This document shows positions 7,588 to 14,765 of a stretch of DNA of 21,293 nt, one piece after another (the first letter of the stretch is position 1; each line of letters starts with the position of its first letter). Below the pieces are notes generated by a model that was given only the letters and a program-made list of their open reading frames with translations, was not told where the DNA came from and searched no databases. The stretch comes from an uncultured Flavobacteriaceae bacterium. Its GTDB lineage: Bacteria; Bacteroidota; Bacteroidia; Flavobacteriales; Flavobacteriaceae. A program made the translations under genes and the position numbers. Location: contig CALIIP010000005.1 in the NCBI GenBank assembly GCA_938018045.1, positions 1 to 21,293 of the forward strand, written 5' to 3'.

Positions 7588-7708
7588 TTATATAATATCA
7601 GGGCGAAGATATAAAAATTTGGTGAACCTAACACTTAGAAATCGAACGCATTATAAAAAGCATAACAATTAAAATTTTCACTATTTTTACATTCTAAAAC
7701 AAACTAAA

Positions 7709-8527
7709 ATGTCAGTTGCAAAAAAAGAATATAAGCGCGTTACAGTAAAATCATTAGTTGATATGAAAAGAAACGGCGAAAAAATATCTATGCTAACAGC
7801 CTATGATTATACAATGGCTAAAATCTTGGATAGTTCAGGAGTAGATGTATTACTTGTAGGAGATTCTGCCTCTAACGTAATGGCTGGTCACGAAACAACA
7901 TTACCTATTACTTTAGATCAAATGATTTACCACGCAAGTTCTGTTGTTAGAGCAATTGAGCGTTGTTTGGTTGTGGTAGATTTACCTTTTGGTAGTTATC
8001 AATCTGATCCAAAAGAAGCGTTGCGCTCTGCGATTAGAATCATGAAAGAGAGTGGAGGGCATTCGATAAAACTAGAAGGAGGAAGAGAGGTAAAAGAATC
8101 TATTAAGCGTATTCTAAATGCAGGAATTCCGGTAATGGGACATCTTGGCTTAACTCCTCAATCAATCTATAAATTTGGTACGTACACAGTAAGAGCGAAA
8201 GAAGAGGAAGAGGCAGATCAACTTATGGAAGACGCTCTAATGTTAGAAAAAATTGGTTGTTTTGCGGTTGTTTTGGAAAAAGTTCCAGCAAAATTGGCAA
8301 AGAAAGTTGCAGAAGCTATATCGATTCCTGTTATAGGAATAGGTGCTGGAAATGGAGTTGATGGTCAGGTTTTGGTTACTCACGATATGCTTGGAATGAC
8401 ACATGAGTTTAATCCTCGTTTTTTACGTAGGTATTTAAACATGTATGATGAAATGAGCACTGCTTTTGAAAGCTATATAGATGATGTAAAAAGTGGTGAC
8501 TTTCCGAGCGATAAAGAACAATATTAA
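7709..8527 (+). CDS. panB: 3-methyl-2-oxobutanoate hydroxymethyltransferase
   Basis: The product has 272 residues. PanB transfers a hydroxymethyl group from 5,10-methylene-tetrahydrofolate to 2-oxoisovalerate, giving 2-dehydropantoate, the first committed step to pantothenate and CoA. The (beta/alpha)8-barrel motifs are all present: metal ligands D52 in GDSASNV, D91 in VVDLPFGSY and E123 in KLEGG, the catalytic Glu190 in VVLEKVPA, and IGIGAG (209-214). The start is the ATG at 7709; TATTTTTA (7682-7689) upstream is a one-mismatch -7 box. The next gene starts 2 nt after the stop, suggesting a shared transcript with the dehydrogenase. Confidence 0.97.
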   Translation: MSVAKKEYKRVTVKSLVDMKRNGEKISMLTAYDYTMAKILDSSGVDVLLVGDSASNVMAGHETTLPITLDQMIYHASSVVRAIERCLVVVDLPFGSYQSDPKEALRSAIRIMKESGGHSIKLEGGREVKESIKRILNAGIPVMGHLGLTPQSIYKFGTYTVRAKEEEEADQLMEDALMLEKIGCFAVVLEKVPAKLAKKVAEAISIPVIGIGAGNGVDGQVLVTHDMLGMTHEFNPRFLRRYLNMYDEMSTAFESYIDDVKSGDFPSDKEQY

Positions 8528-8529
8528 TT

Positions 8530-9471
8530 TTGAAAATTCTTCATATAGACAATAATCATCGATTATTAATAAATCAACTCAATGATTTAGGATATACGAA
8601 TGATGAGGATTTTACATCTTCAAAATCAGAAATTGAAGAAAAAATTCACCTTTATGATGGCATCGTAATACGTAGTAGATTTAAAATTGACAAAAAATTT
8701 ATCGATGCTGCAAGAAGCCTAAAATTTATTGCACGTGTTGGTGCAGGACTTGAAAGCATAGATTGTGAATATGCTGAAAGTAAAAATATTAAATTAATTT
8801 CTGCTCCTGAAGGAAATAGAAATGCAGTTGGCGAACATGCATTAGGAATGTTACTTTCATTGTTTAATAAATTGAACAAAGCAGCTAGAGAAATCAGAAA
8901 AGGGAAATGGCTTCGAGAAGACAATCGTGGCGTTGAACTAGATGGCAAAACTGTTGGACTTATAGGCTACGGAAATATGGGAAAAGCATTTGCCAAGAAG
9001 TTAAGAGGGTTTGATGTTGAAGTGATTTGCTATGATATAAAAGAAAGTGTTGGAGATGAAAATTGTAAGCAAGTTTCGTTGAAAGAATTACAAGAGAAAG
9101 CAGATGTTTTGAGCATTCACACACCTTTTAATCACATGTCTCATAAAATGGTTAACACACGTCTAATCAATAGTTTTAACAAGCATTTTTGGCTAATAAA
9201 TACTGCTCGAGGAACTGCAGTAGTTACTTCAGACTTAGTAGAAGCATTGAAAAACGGTAAGATTTTAGGAGCAGGATTAGATGTGCTCGAATACGAAAAA
9301 ACATCTTTTGAAAATCTTTTTGAGAATGATAAATTGCCAGAGGCTTTCGAATATTTAATTAATGCAGATAATGTATTACTTTCTCCGCATGTTGCAGGTT
9401 GGACAGATGTATCAAAAATTAAATTAGCACAAACGATTGTTGATAAAATCAAACTACATTATGAAAAATAG
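8530..9471 (+). CDS. NAD-dependent D-2-hydroxyacid dehydrogenase (phosphoglycerate-dehydrogenase-like)
   Basis: The 313-residue protein has a split substrate domain around a Rossmann NAD domain. The dinucleotide motif is GYGNMG (146-151). Catalytic residues in the family order are R227 in INTARG, E256 in DVLEYE and H287 in LSPHVAG. The substrate loop ARVGAGLESID (68-78) and the EGNRNAVGEHALG helix are SerA-like, but there is no C-terminal ACT regulatory domain. The start is the TTG at 8530: KILHIDNNH is the natural first beta-strand of the family, and no upstream ATG exists after the panB stop. The 2-nt spacing from panB is notable, since ketopantoate reduction also yields a D-2-hydroxyacid. 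Substrate is uncertain. Confidence 0.92.
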   Translation: MKILHIDNNHRLLINQLNDLGYTNDEDFTSSKSEIEEKIHLYDGIVIRSRFKIDKKFIDAARSLKFIARVGAGLESIDCEYAESKNIKLISAPEGNRNAVGEHALGMLLSLFNKLNKAAREIRKGKWLREDNRGVELDGKTVGLIGYGNMGKAFAKKLRGFDVEVICYDIKESVGDENCKQVSLKELQEKADVLSIHTPFNHMSHKMVNTRLINSFNKHFWLINTARGTAVVTSDLVEALKNGKILGAGLDVLEYEKTSFENLFENDKLPEAFEYLINADNVLLSPHVAGWTDVSKIKLAQTIVDKIKLHYEK

Positions 9472-9847
9472 AGTTACAGGAATTGGCGGACTGTTTTTTA
9501 AAGCAACAGATCCAAAAGAGAGTAAAGATTGGTACAAAAAACACCTAGGTTTTGACACCGATGATTGGGGTTGTACCTTTTGGTGGAAAGACAAAGACGG
9601 AAATAAATGTTCGACTCAATGGAGTCCTTTTAAAGATGATACTGATTATTTCGGCCCTTCAAAAAAAGATTTCATGTTCAATTATCGTGTAGAAAACTTG
9701 GTTAAATTACTTAATGTTTTAAAAAATGAAGGAGTAACAATCGTTGGCGAAATGCAAGAATATGACTACGGAAAATTCGGTTGGATTCTAGATAACGATG
9801 GAAATAAAATTGAACTTTGGGAGCCAATTGATAAAGCTTTTGATTAA
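9461..9847 (+). CDS. VOC (glyoxalase/bleomycin-resistance fold) family protein
   Basis: The 128-residue protein is made of two beta-alpha-beta-beta-beta modules. The first begins VTGIGGLFFKATDPKESKDWYKKHLGF. The second is around VENLVKLLNVLKNEGV and closes with GKFGWILDNDGNKIELWEP, where the Glu of IELWEP is at the usual metal-ligand position. These proteins are small metal-dependent lyases, dioxygenases or binding proteins; no substrate can be assigned. The start is the ATG at 9461, overlapping the dehydrogenase by 11 nt; an in-frame TTG at 9437 lies deeper in that gene and is less likely. It is probably the third gene of the panB transcript. Confidence 0.88.
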   Translation: MKNRVTGIGGLFFKATDPKESKDWYKKHLGFDTDDWGCTFWWKDKDGNKCSTQWSPFKDDTDYFGPSKKDFMFNYRVENLVKLLNVLKNEGVTIVGEMQEYDYGKFGWILDNDGNKIELWEPIDKAFD

Positions 9848-9880
9848 GTTTGTTTGAAATTATAAAATCAGTTATAGTAT

Positions 9881-10163
9881 ATGGAAGTAATTAATGAGAA
9901 TGGGAATGTTCAAAATTCAAATAACACAAATCAAGAAAGTAAAAGAATTATTGCTGGAGTTCTAGGAATAGTTTTAGGTTCTTTTGGAATTCACAAATTT
10001 ATTCTTGGTTACACAAAAGAAGGAATCATACAATTAGTAATTTCTTTTGTAAGTTGTGGTTTTTTTGGGTTTAATTGGACTTATAGAGGGTATTATTTAT
10101 TTAACTAAATCTGATGAAGAGTTTATAGAAACATATCAAAATAACCAACGAAGTTGGTTCTAA
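9881..10163 (+). pseudogene. TM2-domain membrane protein, frameshifted in a T7 tract
   Basis: As read, the ORF gives 75 residues and stops at 10106-10108, with an abnormal tail (FNWTYRGYYLFN). The first 60 residues are a TM2 domain: a polar Asn-rich N-terminus, RIIAGVLGIVLGSFGIHKFILG, then the second helix. The expected rest of the domain is in the next frame: LGLIGLIEGIIYLTKSDEEF, continuing to a stop at 10161-10163. Removing one T from the run at 10060-10066 joins the frames and restores a 93-residue TM2 protein. A terminator begins 7 nt after that restored stop. Explanations are a sequencing or assembly error, a real mutation, or slippage on the homopolymer. TM2 proteins are small inner-membrane proteins of unclear function. 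Confidence 0.83.
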
Positions 10164-10170
10164 TACAGTA

Positions 10171-10202
10171 AAAACTCAGTTATTTGTTAATTGAGTTTTT
10201 TT
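10171..10202 (+). terminator. Rho-independent terminator after the TM2 gene
   Basis: The arms AAAACTCA (10171-10178) and TGAGTTTT (10192-10199) form an 8-bp stem extended inward by a G-U and three A-T pairs. A T7 run (10196-10202) overlaps the 3' arm. It isolates the TM2 gene from the arsR promoter that follows. Confidence 0.8.
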
Positions 10203-10214
10203 ATTCAATATATA

Positions 10215-10230
10215 ATCGTAATATTGCAAT
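10215..10230 (+). promoter_or_regulatory. ArsR-type operator copy 1 (before arsR), overlapping the -7 box
   Basis: The sequence ATCGTAATATTGCAAT is an imperfect palindrome of form ATCG-Y-AATATT-R-CGAT. It matches the copy at 10597-10612 in 15 of 16 bases. It contains TAATATTG (10219-10226), one base off TAnnTTTG, so a bound repressor would cover the -7 region of arsR. It lies 25 nt before the arsR ATG. Binding by the ArsR protein encoded next is inferred. Confidence 0.72.
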
Positions 10231-10255
10231 ATCAAATTATTAAAGTAACACAATA

Positions 10256-10579
10256 ATGGGAGCATCAAAACTTCAAATACATTCAAAAAGGTTAAACGAC
10301 ATCGCACTTGTAGCAAAAGTTTTTGCGCATCCTGCAAGAGTTGCTATTTTGGAATACATCAGTAAACAAAAAGACTGTATTTGTAGCGATATTGTTGACG
10401 AAATTGGTTTATCTCAGCCAACTATTTCTCAACACTTGCAGGTTATTAATAAAGCAGGATTGCTAAAGGGTAATTTTAAAGGAAAGAGTATTTGTTATTG
10501 TATTAACATAAAAAAATTTCAAGAATTTCAAGAACTATTTAATTCTTTTTTTAATAAAACTAAATTTAATTGTTGCTAA
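10256..10579 (+). CDS. ArsR/SmtB-family metalloregulatory repressor
   Basis: The 107-residue protein has a winged-helix DNA-binding domain. HPARVAILEYI (25-35) is the usual ArsR start. SDIVDEIGLSQPTISQHLQVINKAGLL (44-70) is the helix-turn-helix. KGNFKGKSICYCIN (71-84) forms the wing. The metalloid site candidate is C41-x-C43 (DCICSDI) at the start of the recognition-preceding helix, the position of the As(III)-binding CxC of ArsR (ELCVC). The protein ends with Cys106-Cys107. A palindromic operator precedes it and another precedes the downstream gene, suggesting autorepression and control of both. The inducer is probably arsenite or a similar thiophilic metalloid, by analogy. Confidence 0.9.
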   Translation: MGASKLQIHSKRLNDIALVAKVFAHPARVAILEYISKQKDCICSDIVDEIGLSQPTISQHLQVINKAGLLKGNFKGKSICYCINIKKFQEFQELFNSFFNKTKFNCC

Positions 10580-10596
10580 AAAAATTTAAATTAATC

Positions 10597-10612
10597 ATCG
10601 TAATATTGCGAT
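10597..10612 (+). promoter_or_regulatory. ArsR-type operator copy 2 (before the DUF6428 gene)
   Basis: ATCGTAATATTGCGAT is a near-perfect 16-bp palindrome: only positions 5 and 12 (T/G) fail to mirror. It repeats the arsR operator with one change and again spans TAATATTG, a one-mismatch -7 box. It lies 16 nt before the ATG at 10629, so this gene has its own ArsR-controlled promoter as well as possible read-through from arsR. Confidence 0.75.
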
Positions 10613-10628
10613 AAGATAAATCACAAAC

Positions 10629-11120
10629 ATGAAAACACAAGAATTATTTACAATATTAGAAGAAAATAAAACCAAATCATTACTGTTTGAATACGCAACA
10701 AACCAATTGGTTGGCGCAAACTATCACATAACAGAAGTAAAACATATCACGATAGATTCGGTAGATTGTGGAGCGCAGACAGATGCTTGGAAAGAAACGA
10801 TTATCCAACTCTGGGAAAGTCCAGAAGATTTTGGTAAAACGGAATTTATGACTGTTGCAAAAGCACAATCAATCTTAAAATTGGTAGGGACTAAAAAACC
10901 TTATATTCTAGATGCTGAAGTTAAGTTTGAATATAGTAACGCAACTTTCCATACAGCACAATTATTTGTTGATGATTTTAAAGTCAAGAACAACAATCTT
11001 ATAATAAAATTGGCAGTAGAAAAAACAGATTGTAAAGCAAAGGATTTGTGTGGGATACCGCAAAATGAAGCCGTTATTTCTGACGATTCTTCTTGCACTC
11101 CAGAAAGTGGATGTTGTTAA
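10629..11120 (+). CDS. DUF6428 family protein (arsenic-cluster associated)
   Basis: The 163-residue soluble protein is recognised as the DUF6428 type from motifs such as GANYHITEVKHITIDSVDCG and WKETIIQLWESPED. Homologues sit beside arsR in Bacteroidota arsenic-resistance loci. Cys residues are at 47, 135, 141 and 156, and the C-terminus is CTPESGCC with Cys162-Cys163. There is no signal peptide or membrane segment. The biochemical role is unknown; binding of a thiophilic metalloid through the Cys-rich tail is an inference. It is preceded by an ArsR-type operator. No arsenate reductase or arsenite exporter follows, because the next gene is convergent and 4 nt away. Confidence 0.83.
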   Translation: MKTQELFTILEENKTKSLLFEYATNQLVGANYHITEVKHITIDSVDCGAQTDAWKETIIQLWESPEDFGKTEFMTVAKAQSILKLVGTKKPYILDAEVKFEYSNATFHTAQLFVDDFKVKNNNLIIKLAVEKTDCKAKDLCGIPQNEAVISDDSSCTPESGCC

Positions 11121-11124
11121 TTAA

Positions 11125-12933
11125 CTATTTAGAATTTTCTTCTGCAATACGCTCTAATTCTGCCTGAAATTCCTCCATTACTGGTCTTACAGTGCTTTCT
11201 GGAATATCAGAAATGCGAAGAAATATGAGTCCGTCAATGGCATCATTAAACTTCGGATCTACATTAAAAGCAACTAATTTTGCATTTTGTTTGATGTATT
11301 TTTTGATAAGAACAGGCATGCGAAGATTTCCAGGCTCTAATTCATCAATAACTCGGTCAAATTTATTTAAATCTGCTTGCGTAGCATCGAAAATAAAGTC
11401 CTTATCAGCATCTTTTAATTTTACTTTATATTCCTTTTTCGGATGAATATATTGCGCAATATATGGATCGTAATAGTGTGATTTCATAAACTCAATCATC
11501 AACGATTTTGAGAAATTTGAAAATTGATTGGAAATACTTACACCTCCAGTTAAATACTTATGCTCAGGATAACGCAAGGTTACATGCACAATTCCTTTCC
11601 AAAGGAAAAATAAAGGCATTGGTTTTTGTTGGTATTCTTTTACGATAAATGCACGACCAATATCAATCGTTTTACTCATTCGCTCATACAATTCAGGCTC
11701 AAATTTAAAAAGAGTTTGCACATAAAACCCTTCTATTCCTAGCTCTTTATAAATATCAACTCCAAGTCCCATTCTATAAGCGCCAACAATTTTATTCTTT
11801 TGCGAATCCCACAAGAATAAGTGATGATAATGCTGATCAAAACTATCTAAATCGATAGATTTATTAGTTCCCTCACCAACATCTCTAAAGGTTATTTCTC
11901 TTAGTCTCCCAATTTCTTGAAGTATGTTAGGAATCTTATCAGCACTTGCAAAAAAGACTTCATAATTCTTACTTTCCATCATCCTATCTCCATTTTCACG
12001 GAGTTCCGCTACTTCTTTTGTCATTTTTGAAGTATCTCCTTGCGATACAATTTCTTTTGGTCCTTTAGGAAGTTTCAATGCAGATGCAGCATCAGAAATA
12101 GAAATGGATTTTTTCTCAAAAGGATTTGCCAACATATACGTTTTCTTACGTAAAAACTCCTGAAAATCTTCAATACTTTCATATTGGTTTTGATCTTTAA
12201 CAGAAATCGGCTTTCCAACTCTTACTTTTATAACACGCATTTTTTGAGAAAGTAATTCTGAAGGTAATTTCGCAGTTCTAAACGTGTCATTAAATTTTGA
12301 TAAAAAATAAAACAACTTGCTATTTTTTGCATGAAAGTAAATAGGAATAATAGGAACATTTGCTTTTTTAATAAGTTTTATAGCGCCTTCTTCCCAAGGT
12401 TTATCGACCAATAATTTTCCGTCTTTATAGGTTGATACTTCTCCTGCAGGAAAAATTCCCAAAGGCTTATCTTCTTTCAAATGTAATAACGCTTCTTTAA
12501 CTCCTGCAATACTTGACTTTGCATCTTTCCTTTTTTCAAAAGGATTTACTGCCATAATATATGGTTTCATCGGTTCGATTCTGTGCAATAAAAAATTGGC
12601 AATTATGCGATAGTCAGGACGTTTCTTGACAAGTAATTTTAACAGTAAGATTCCGTCAATTCCGCCAAGCGGATGATTAGAAATTGTTATAAATGCGCCA
12701 TCTTTTGGAATTCTATTTAAGTCTTCTTCAGGAATTTCAAATTGAATTTGTAAATCATCTAAAAGCGCATCAAAAAATTCTAAATCTGATAAATGTTTAT
12801 GTTTATTGTAAATTTTATTAAGAGTAGAAATTCGTAGAATTTTCATCAATATCCAACCAAAAAAAGTACCAATAAATCCATATTTATCTAGATTTATTAC
12901 TCTTGCGACTTCTTTTGCGGTTACTAAACCCAT
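11125..12933 (-). CDS. Fused lysophospholipid/GNAT-type acyltransferase (OlsF-like aminolipid synthase candidate)
   Basis: The 602-residue protein has two acyltransferase domains. The N-terminal half (about 70-290) is a PlsC/LPLAT domain with the catalytic His-Asp in NHPLGGID (H87, D93) and the substrate motif FPAGEVS (161-167). The C-terminal half (about 330-570) resembles the OlsB/hemolysin-type GNAT domain (GAYRMGLG, IDIGRAFIVKEYQQKPMPLFFLWKGI, LTGGVSISNQF). In ornithine- and glycine-lipid synthesis an N-acyltransferase adds the first 3-OH fatty acid to the amino acid and an O-acyltransferase adds the second; OlsF proteins combine both. This architecture fits that role, making phosphate-free aminolipids. 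The amino acid substrate is not readable. The likely site is the inner face of the cytoplasmic membrane. Confidence 0.85.
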   Translation of the reverse strand: MGLVTAKEVARVINLDKYGFIGTFFGWILMKILRISTLNKIYNKHKHLSDLEFFDALLDDLQIQFEIPEEDLNRIPKDGAFITISNHPLGGIDGILLLKLLVKKRPDYRIIANFLLHRIEPMKPYIMAVNPFEKRKDAKSSIAGVKEALLHLKEDKPLGIFPAGEVSTYKDGKLLVDKPWEEGAIKLIKKANVPIIPIYFHAKNSKLFYFLSKFNDTFRTAKLPSELLSQKMRVIKVRVGKPISVKDQNQYESIEDFQEFLRKKTYMLANPFEKKSISISDAASALKLPKGPKEIVSQGDTSKMTKEVAELRENGDRMMESKNYEVFFASADKIPNILQEIGRLREITFRDVGEGTNKSIDLDSFDQHYHHLFLWDSQKNKIVGAYRMGLGVDIYKELGIEGFYVQTLFKFEPELYERMSKTIDIGRAFIVKEYQQKPMPLFFLWKGIVHVTLRYPEHKYLTGGVSISNQFSNFSKSLMIEFMKSHYYDPYIAQYIHPKKEYKVKLKDADKDFIFDATQADLNKFDRVIDELEPGNLRMPVLIKKYIKQNAKLVAFNVDPKFNDAIDGLIFLRISDIPESTVRPVMEEFQAELERIAEENSK

Positions 12934-12970
12934 TAAATTTTAAATTTTTAGACAAACAAATGTACAAAAT

Positions 12971-14218
12971 CTACTCAACTACAAATTGAATAGTTTCTCT
13001 GCTCGTTTGTTTTAACAAAACAGTATGACTTTTTTCTATTTTTGAAACAGAAATTTCATCAAAATGCCTAACAGTAAATAAAGTTACACCTCTATTGAAA
13101 GACACTTTATAATTAGACTCGATATTATTATAGAAAGCATCAAAGTTTCCATACAAATCTTCAATACAAACAGTGAAACTCAATGCCGAATTTTGAATTA
13201 AATTCACTTTTAATTTATGATCGTGTAGGTAATTGAAAATATCTCTCAAATTATGTTCGACCATAAAAGAGAAATCGAGTGCAGAAATTGAAACCAATAT
13301 TTGCTTCTTTTTTAAAATAAAACAAGGAGTTTTTGGATATAAATCAACTCCTTTTTTTACAGATGTTCCTAAATTATCTAAATCAATAAAAGAACGAACA
13401 TATAAGGGAATAAGTTTGTTTTCTAATGGTTTTAGTGTCTTTGGATGTATTACCGAAGCGCCATAAAAAGCCATTTCAATTGCTTCTTTATATGATATTT
13501 GTTCTAAAAGTTTAGCTTCTTCAAAAGAGCGAGGGTCAGCATTTAAAACACCAATTACATCTTTCCAAATAGTAACACTTTCTGCATTTAAACAGTGTGC
13601 AAAAATAGCAGCTGTATAATCAGAACCTTCTCTTCCAAGAGTTGTAGTGTTTTCTTTATTTCCACCCAAAAATCCTTGTGTTATTGTGAGTTTTGAAGCA
13701 TCAATATTTGAAGAAATTCGTTTCGTAGTTTCTATCCAATCAACTTGTGCGTTTCTATAAAAATCATTAGTTCTTATTTGTTCTCTTACGTCAATCCAAT
13801 TGTTTTTTACACCATCTTTTGTCAGATATGCACTTACTATTTTAGTAGATAACAATTCACCAAAACTTACGGTTTGGTCATAAATGTAATTATAGTCTTT
13901 TGAGGTGTTTTTGGTTAAAAAACCACTTAATTGAGCAAAAATCTGCTCAAAATCAAAGAAAATAACATCGTTTTCATCAAAAGATAAGTCTGTGATAATT
14001 GCTAAATGGTAATTTCTAACATGTAAAATTGCATCGGAAACAGCAATTTTTTTGTAGAAATAAGCGTCAACAATTTTTTCAAATGCATTGGTCATTTTTC
14101 CCATTGCAGAAACAACAACAACAGTGTTCTTTAAACCTTCGTGCTTTAAAACCTTCAGAAGGTTTTTAACTCCATCTGCATCTTTAACAGACGCTCCACC
14201 AAATTTGAATATTTTCAA
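12971..14218 (-). CDS. Aspartate kinase (monofunctional)
   Basis: Aspartate kinase phosphorylates aspartate to 4-aspartyl phosphate, the entry to lysine/DAP, threonine and methionine synthesis. I choose the TTG at 14218, which gives 415 residues beginning MKIFKFGGASV, 1 nt after the preceding stop. An in-frame TTG at 14236 would add six Lys/Asn-rich residues inside the GNAT gene; no ATG is available. Motifs are KFGGASV (5-11), QTVSFGELLST (about 115-125) and TTLGREGSDYTAA (192-204). The last 110 residues form an ACT-type regulatory region, implying allosteric control. There is no homoserine dehydrogenase domain. It is transcribed after the GNAT gene. Confidence 0.93.
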   Translation of the reverse strand: MKIFKFGGASVKDADGVKNLLKVLKHEGLKNTVVVVSAMGKMTNAFEKIVDAYFYKKIAVSDAILHVRNYHLAIITDLSFDENDVIFFDFEQIFAQLSGFLTKNTSKDYNYIYDQTVSFGELLSTKIVSAYLTKDGVKNNWIDVREQIRTNDFYRNAQVDWIETTKRISSNIDASKLTITQGFLGGNKENTTTLGREGSDYTAAIFAHCLNAESVTIWKDVIGVLNADPRSFEEAKLLEQISYKEAIEMAFYGASVIHPKTLKPLENKLIPLYVRSFIDLDNLGTSVKKGVDLYPKTPCFILKKKQILVSISALDFSFMVEHNLRDIFNYLHDHKLKVNLIQNSALSFTVCIEDLYGNFDAFYNNIESNYKVSFNRGVTLFTVRHFDEISVSKIEKSHTVLLKQTSRETIQFVVE

Positions 14219-14219
14219 T

Positions 14220-14702
14220 TTATTTATTTTTTTCAATAAAGTTTTTCAACCCTTCTTCATCCATCTGAACAGTCTCCCAACCGTCTAAAATTTTTGCTCC
14301 TGATTTTATATAAAAATTGCGTGCAGGAGTATTCCAATCAAGAACTACCCATTCAACTCTACGGACTTTTTCATCATATGCTTGTTGGAGCAGAGTATTG
14401 TATAATTCACTTCCAATATTTTGACCTCTCATTGCTTGTTTTACAATCAAATCTTCTAAATGAATTGTTTTTCCTTTCCAAGTTGAAAATCGATAGTAAT
14501 AAAGTGCCATTCCAACAATTTCACCTTCTTTTTCTGCAATTAAAGTCTGAAATAGAGGGTTTTCCCCAAATCCATCACGTTTAATATCTTCAACATTTAC
14601 GAGTACTGCTTCTGGTTCTTTTTCAAATAATGCTAATTCATTTATCAATCCTAAAATTGCTGAAGCATCTTTTATGTTTCCTTTTCTAATTGTGAAATTC
14701 AT
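14220..14702 (-). CDS. GNAT N-acetyltransferase (diamine/thialysine acetyltransferase-like)
   Basis: The 160-residue protein is a single GNAT domain using acetyl-CoA. The core strand and pyrophosphate loop are HLEDLIVKQAMRGQNIGSEL (81-100), with R92-G93-Q94-N95-I96-G97. The region WNTPARNFYIKSGA (123-136) carries the Tyr131 expected for the general acid. The spacing and WKGKTIHLEDL segment resemble spermidine/spermine and thialysine acetyltransferases, so a small amine or amino acid acceptor is likely. The stop is followed 1 nt later by the aspartate kinase start, indicating tight coupling. Substrate is unproven. Confidence 0.9.
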   Translation of the reverse strand: MNFTIRKGNIKDASAILGLINELALFEKEPEAVLVNVEDIKRDGFGENPLFQTLIAEKEGEIVGMALYYYRFSTWKGKTIHLEDLIVKQAMRGQNIGSELYNTLLQQAYDEKVRRVEWVVLDWNTPARNFYIKSGAKILDGWETVQMDEEGLKNFIEKNK

Positions 14703-14735
14703 CTCTATTCGTATGATTAATGAATTTAAAAACCC

Positions 14736-14743
14736 GATATTTG
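14736..14743 (+). promoter_or_regulatory. Probable -7 box for fbp
   Basis: GATATTTG differs from TAnnTTTG at the first base and lies 22 nt before the fbp ATG, in the 63-nt divergent gap between the GNAT gene and fbp. No -33 element is clear. Confidence 0.4.
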
Positions 14744-14765
14744 TAATCTACAGTTTAAAAATGTT

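Noticed and set aside
8652..9452. Two reverse-strand ORFs (98 and 103 codons) inside the dehydrogenase gene
   Set aside because: They are antisense shadows of conserved NAD-domain and catalytic-domain codons, with Ser/Pro-rich low-complexity translations.
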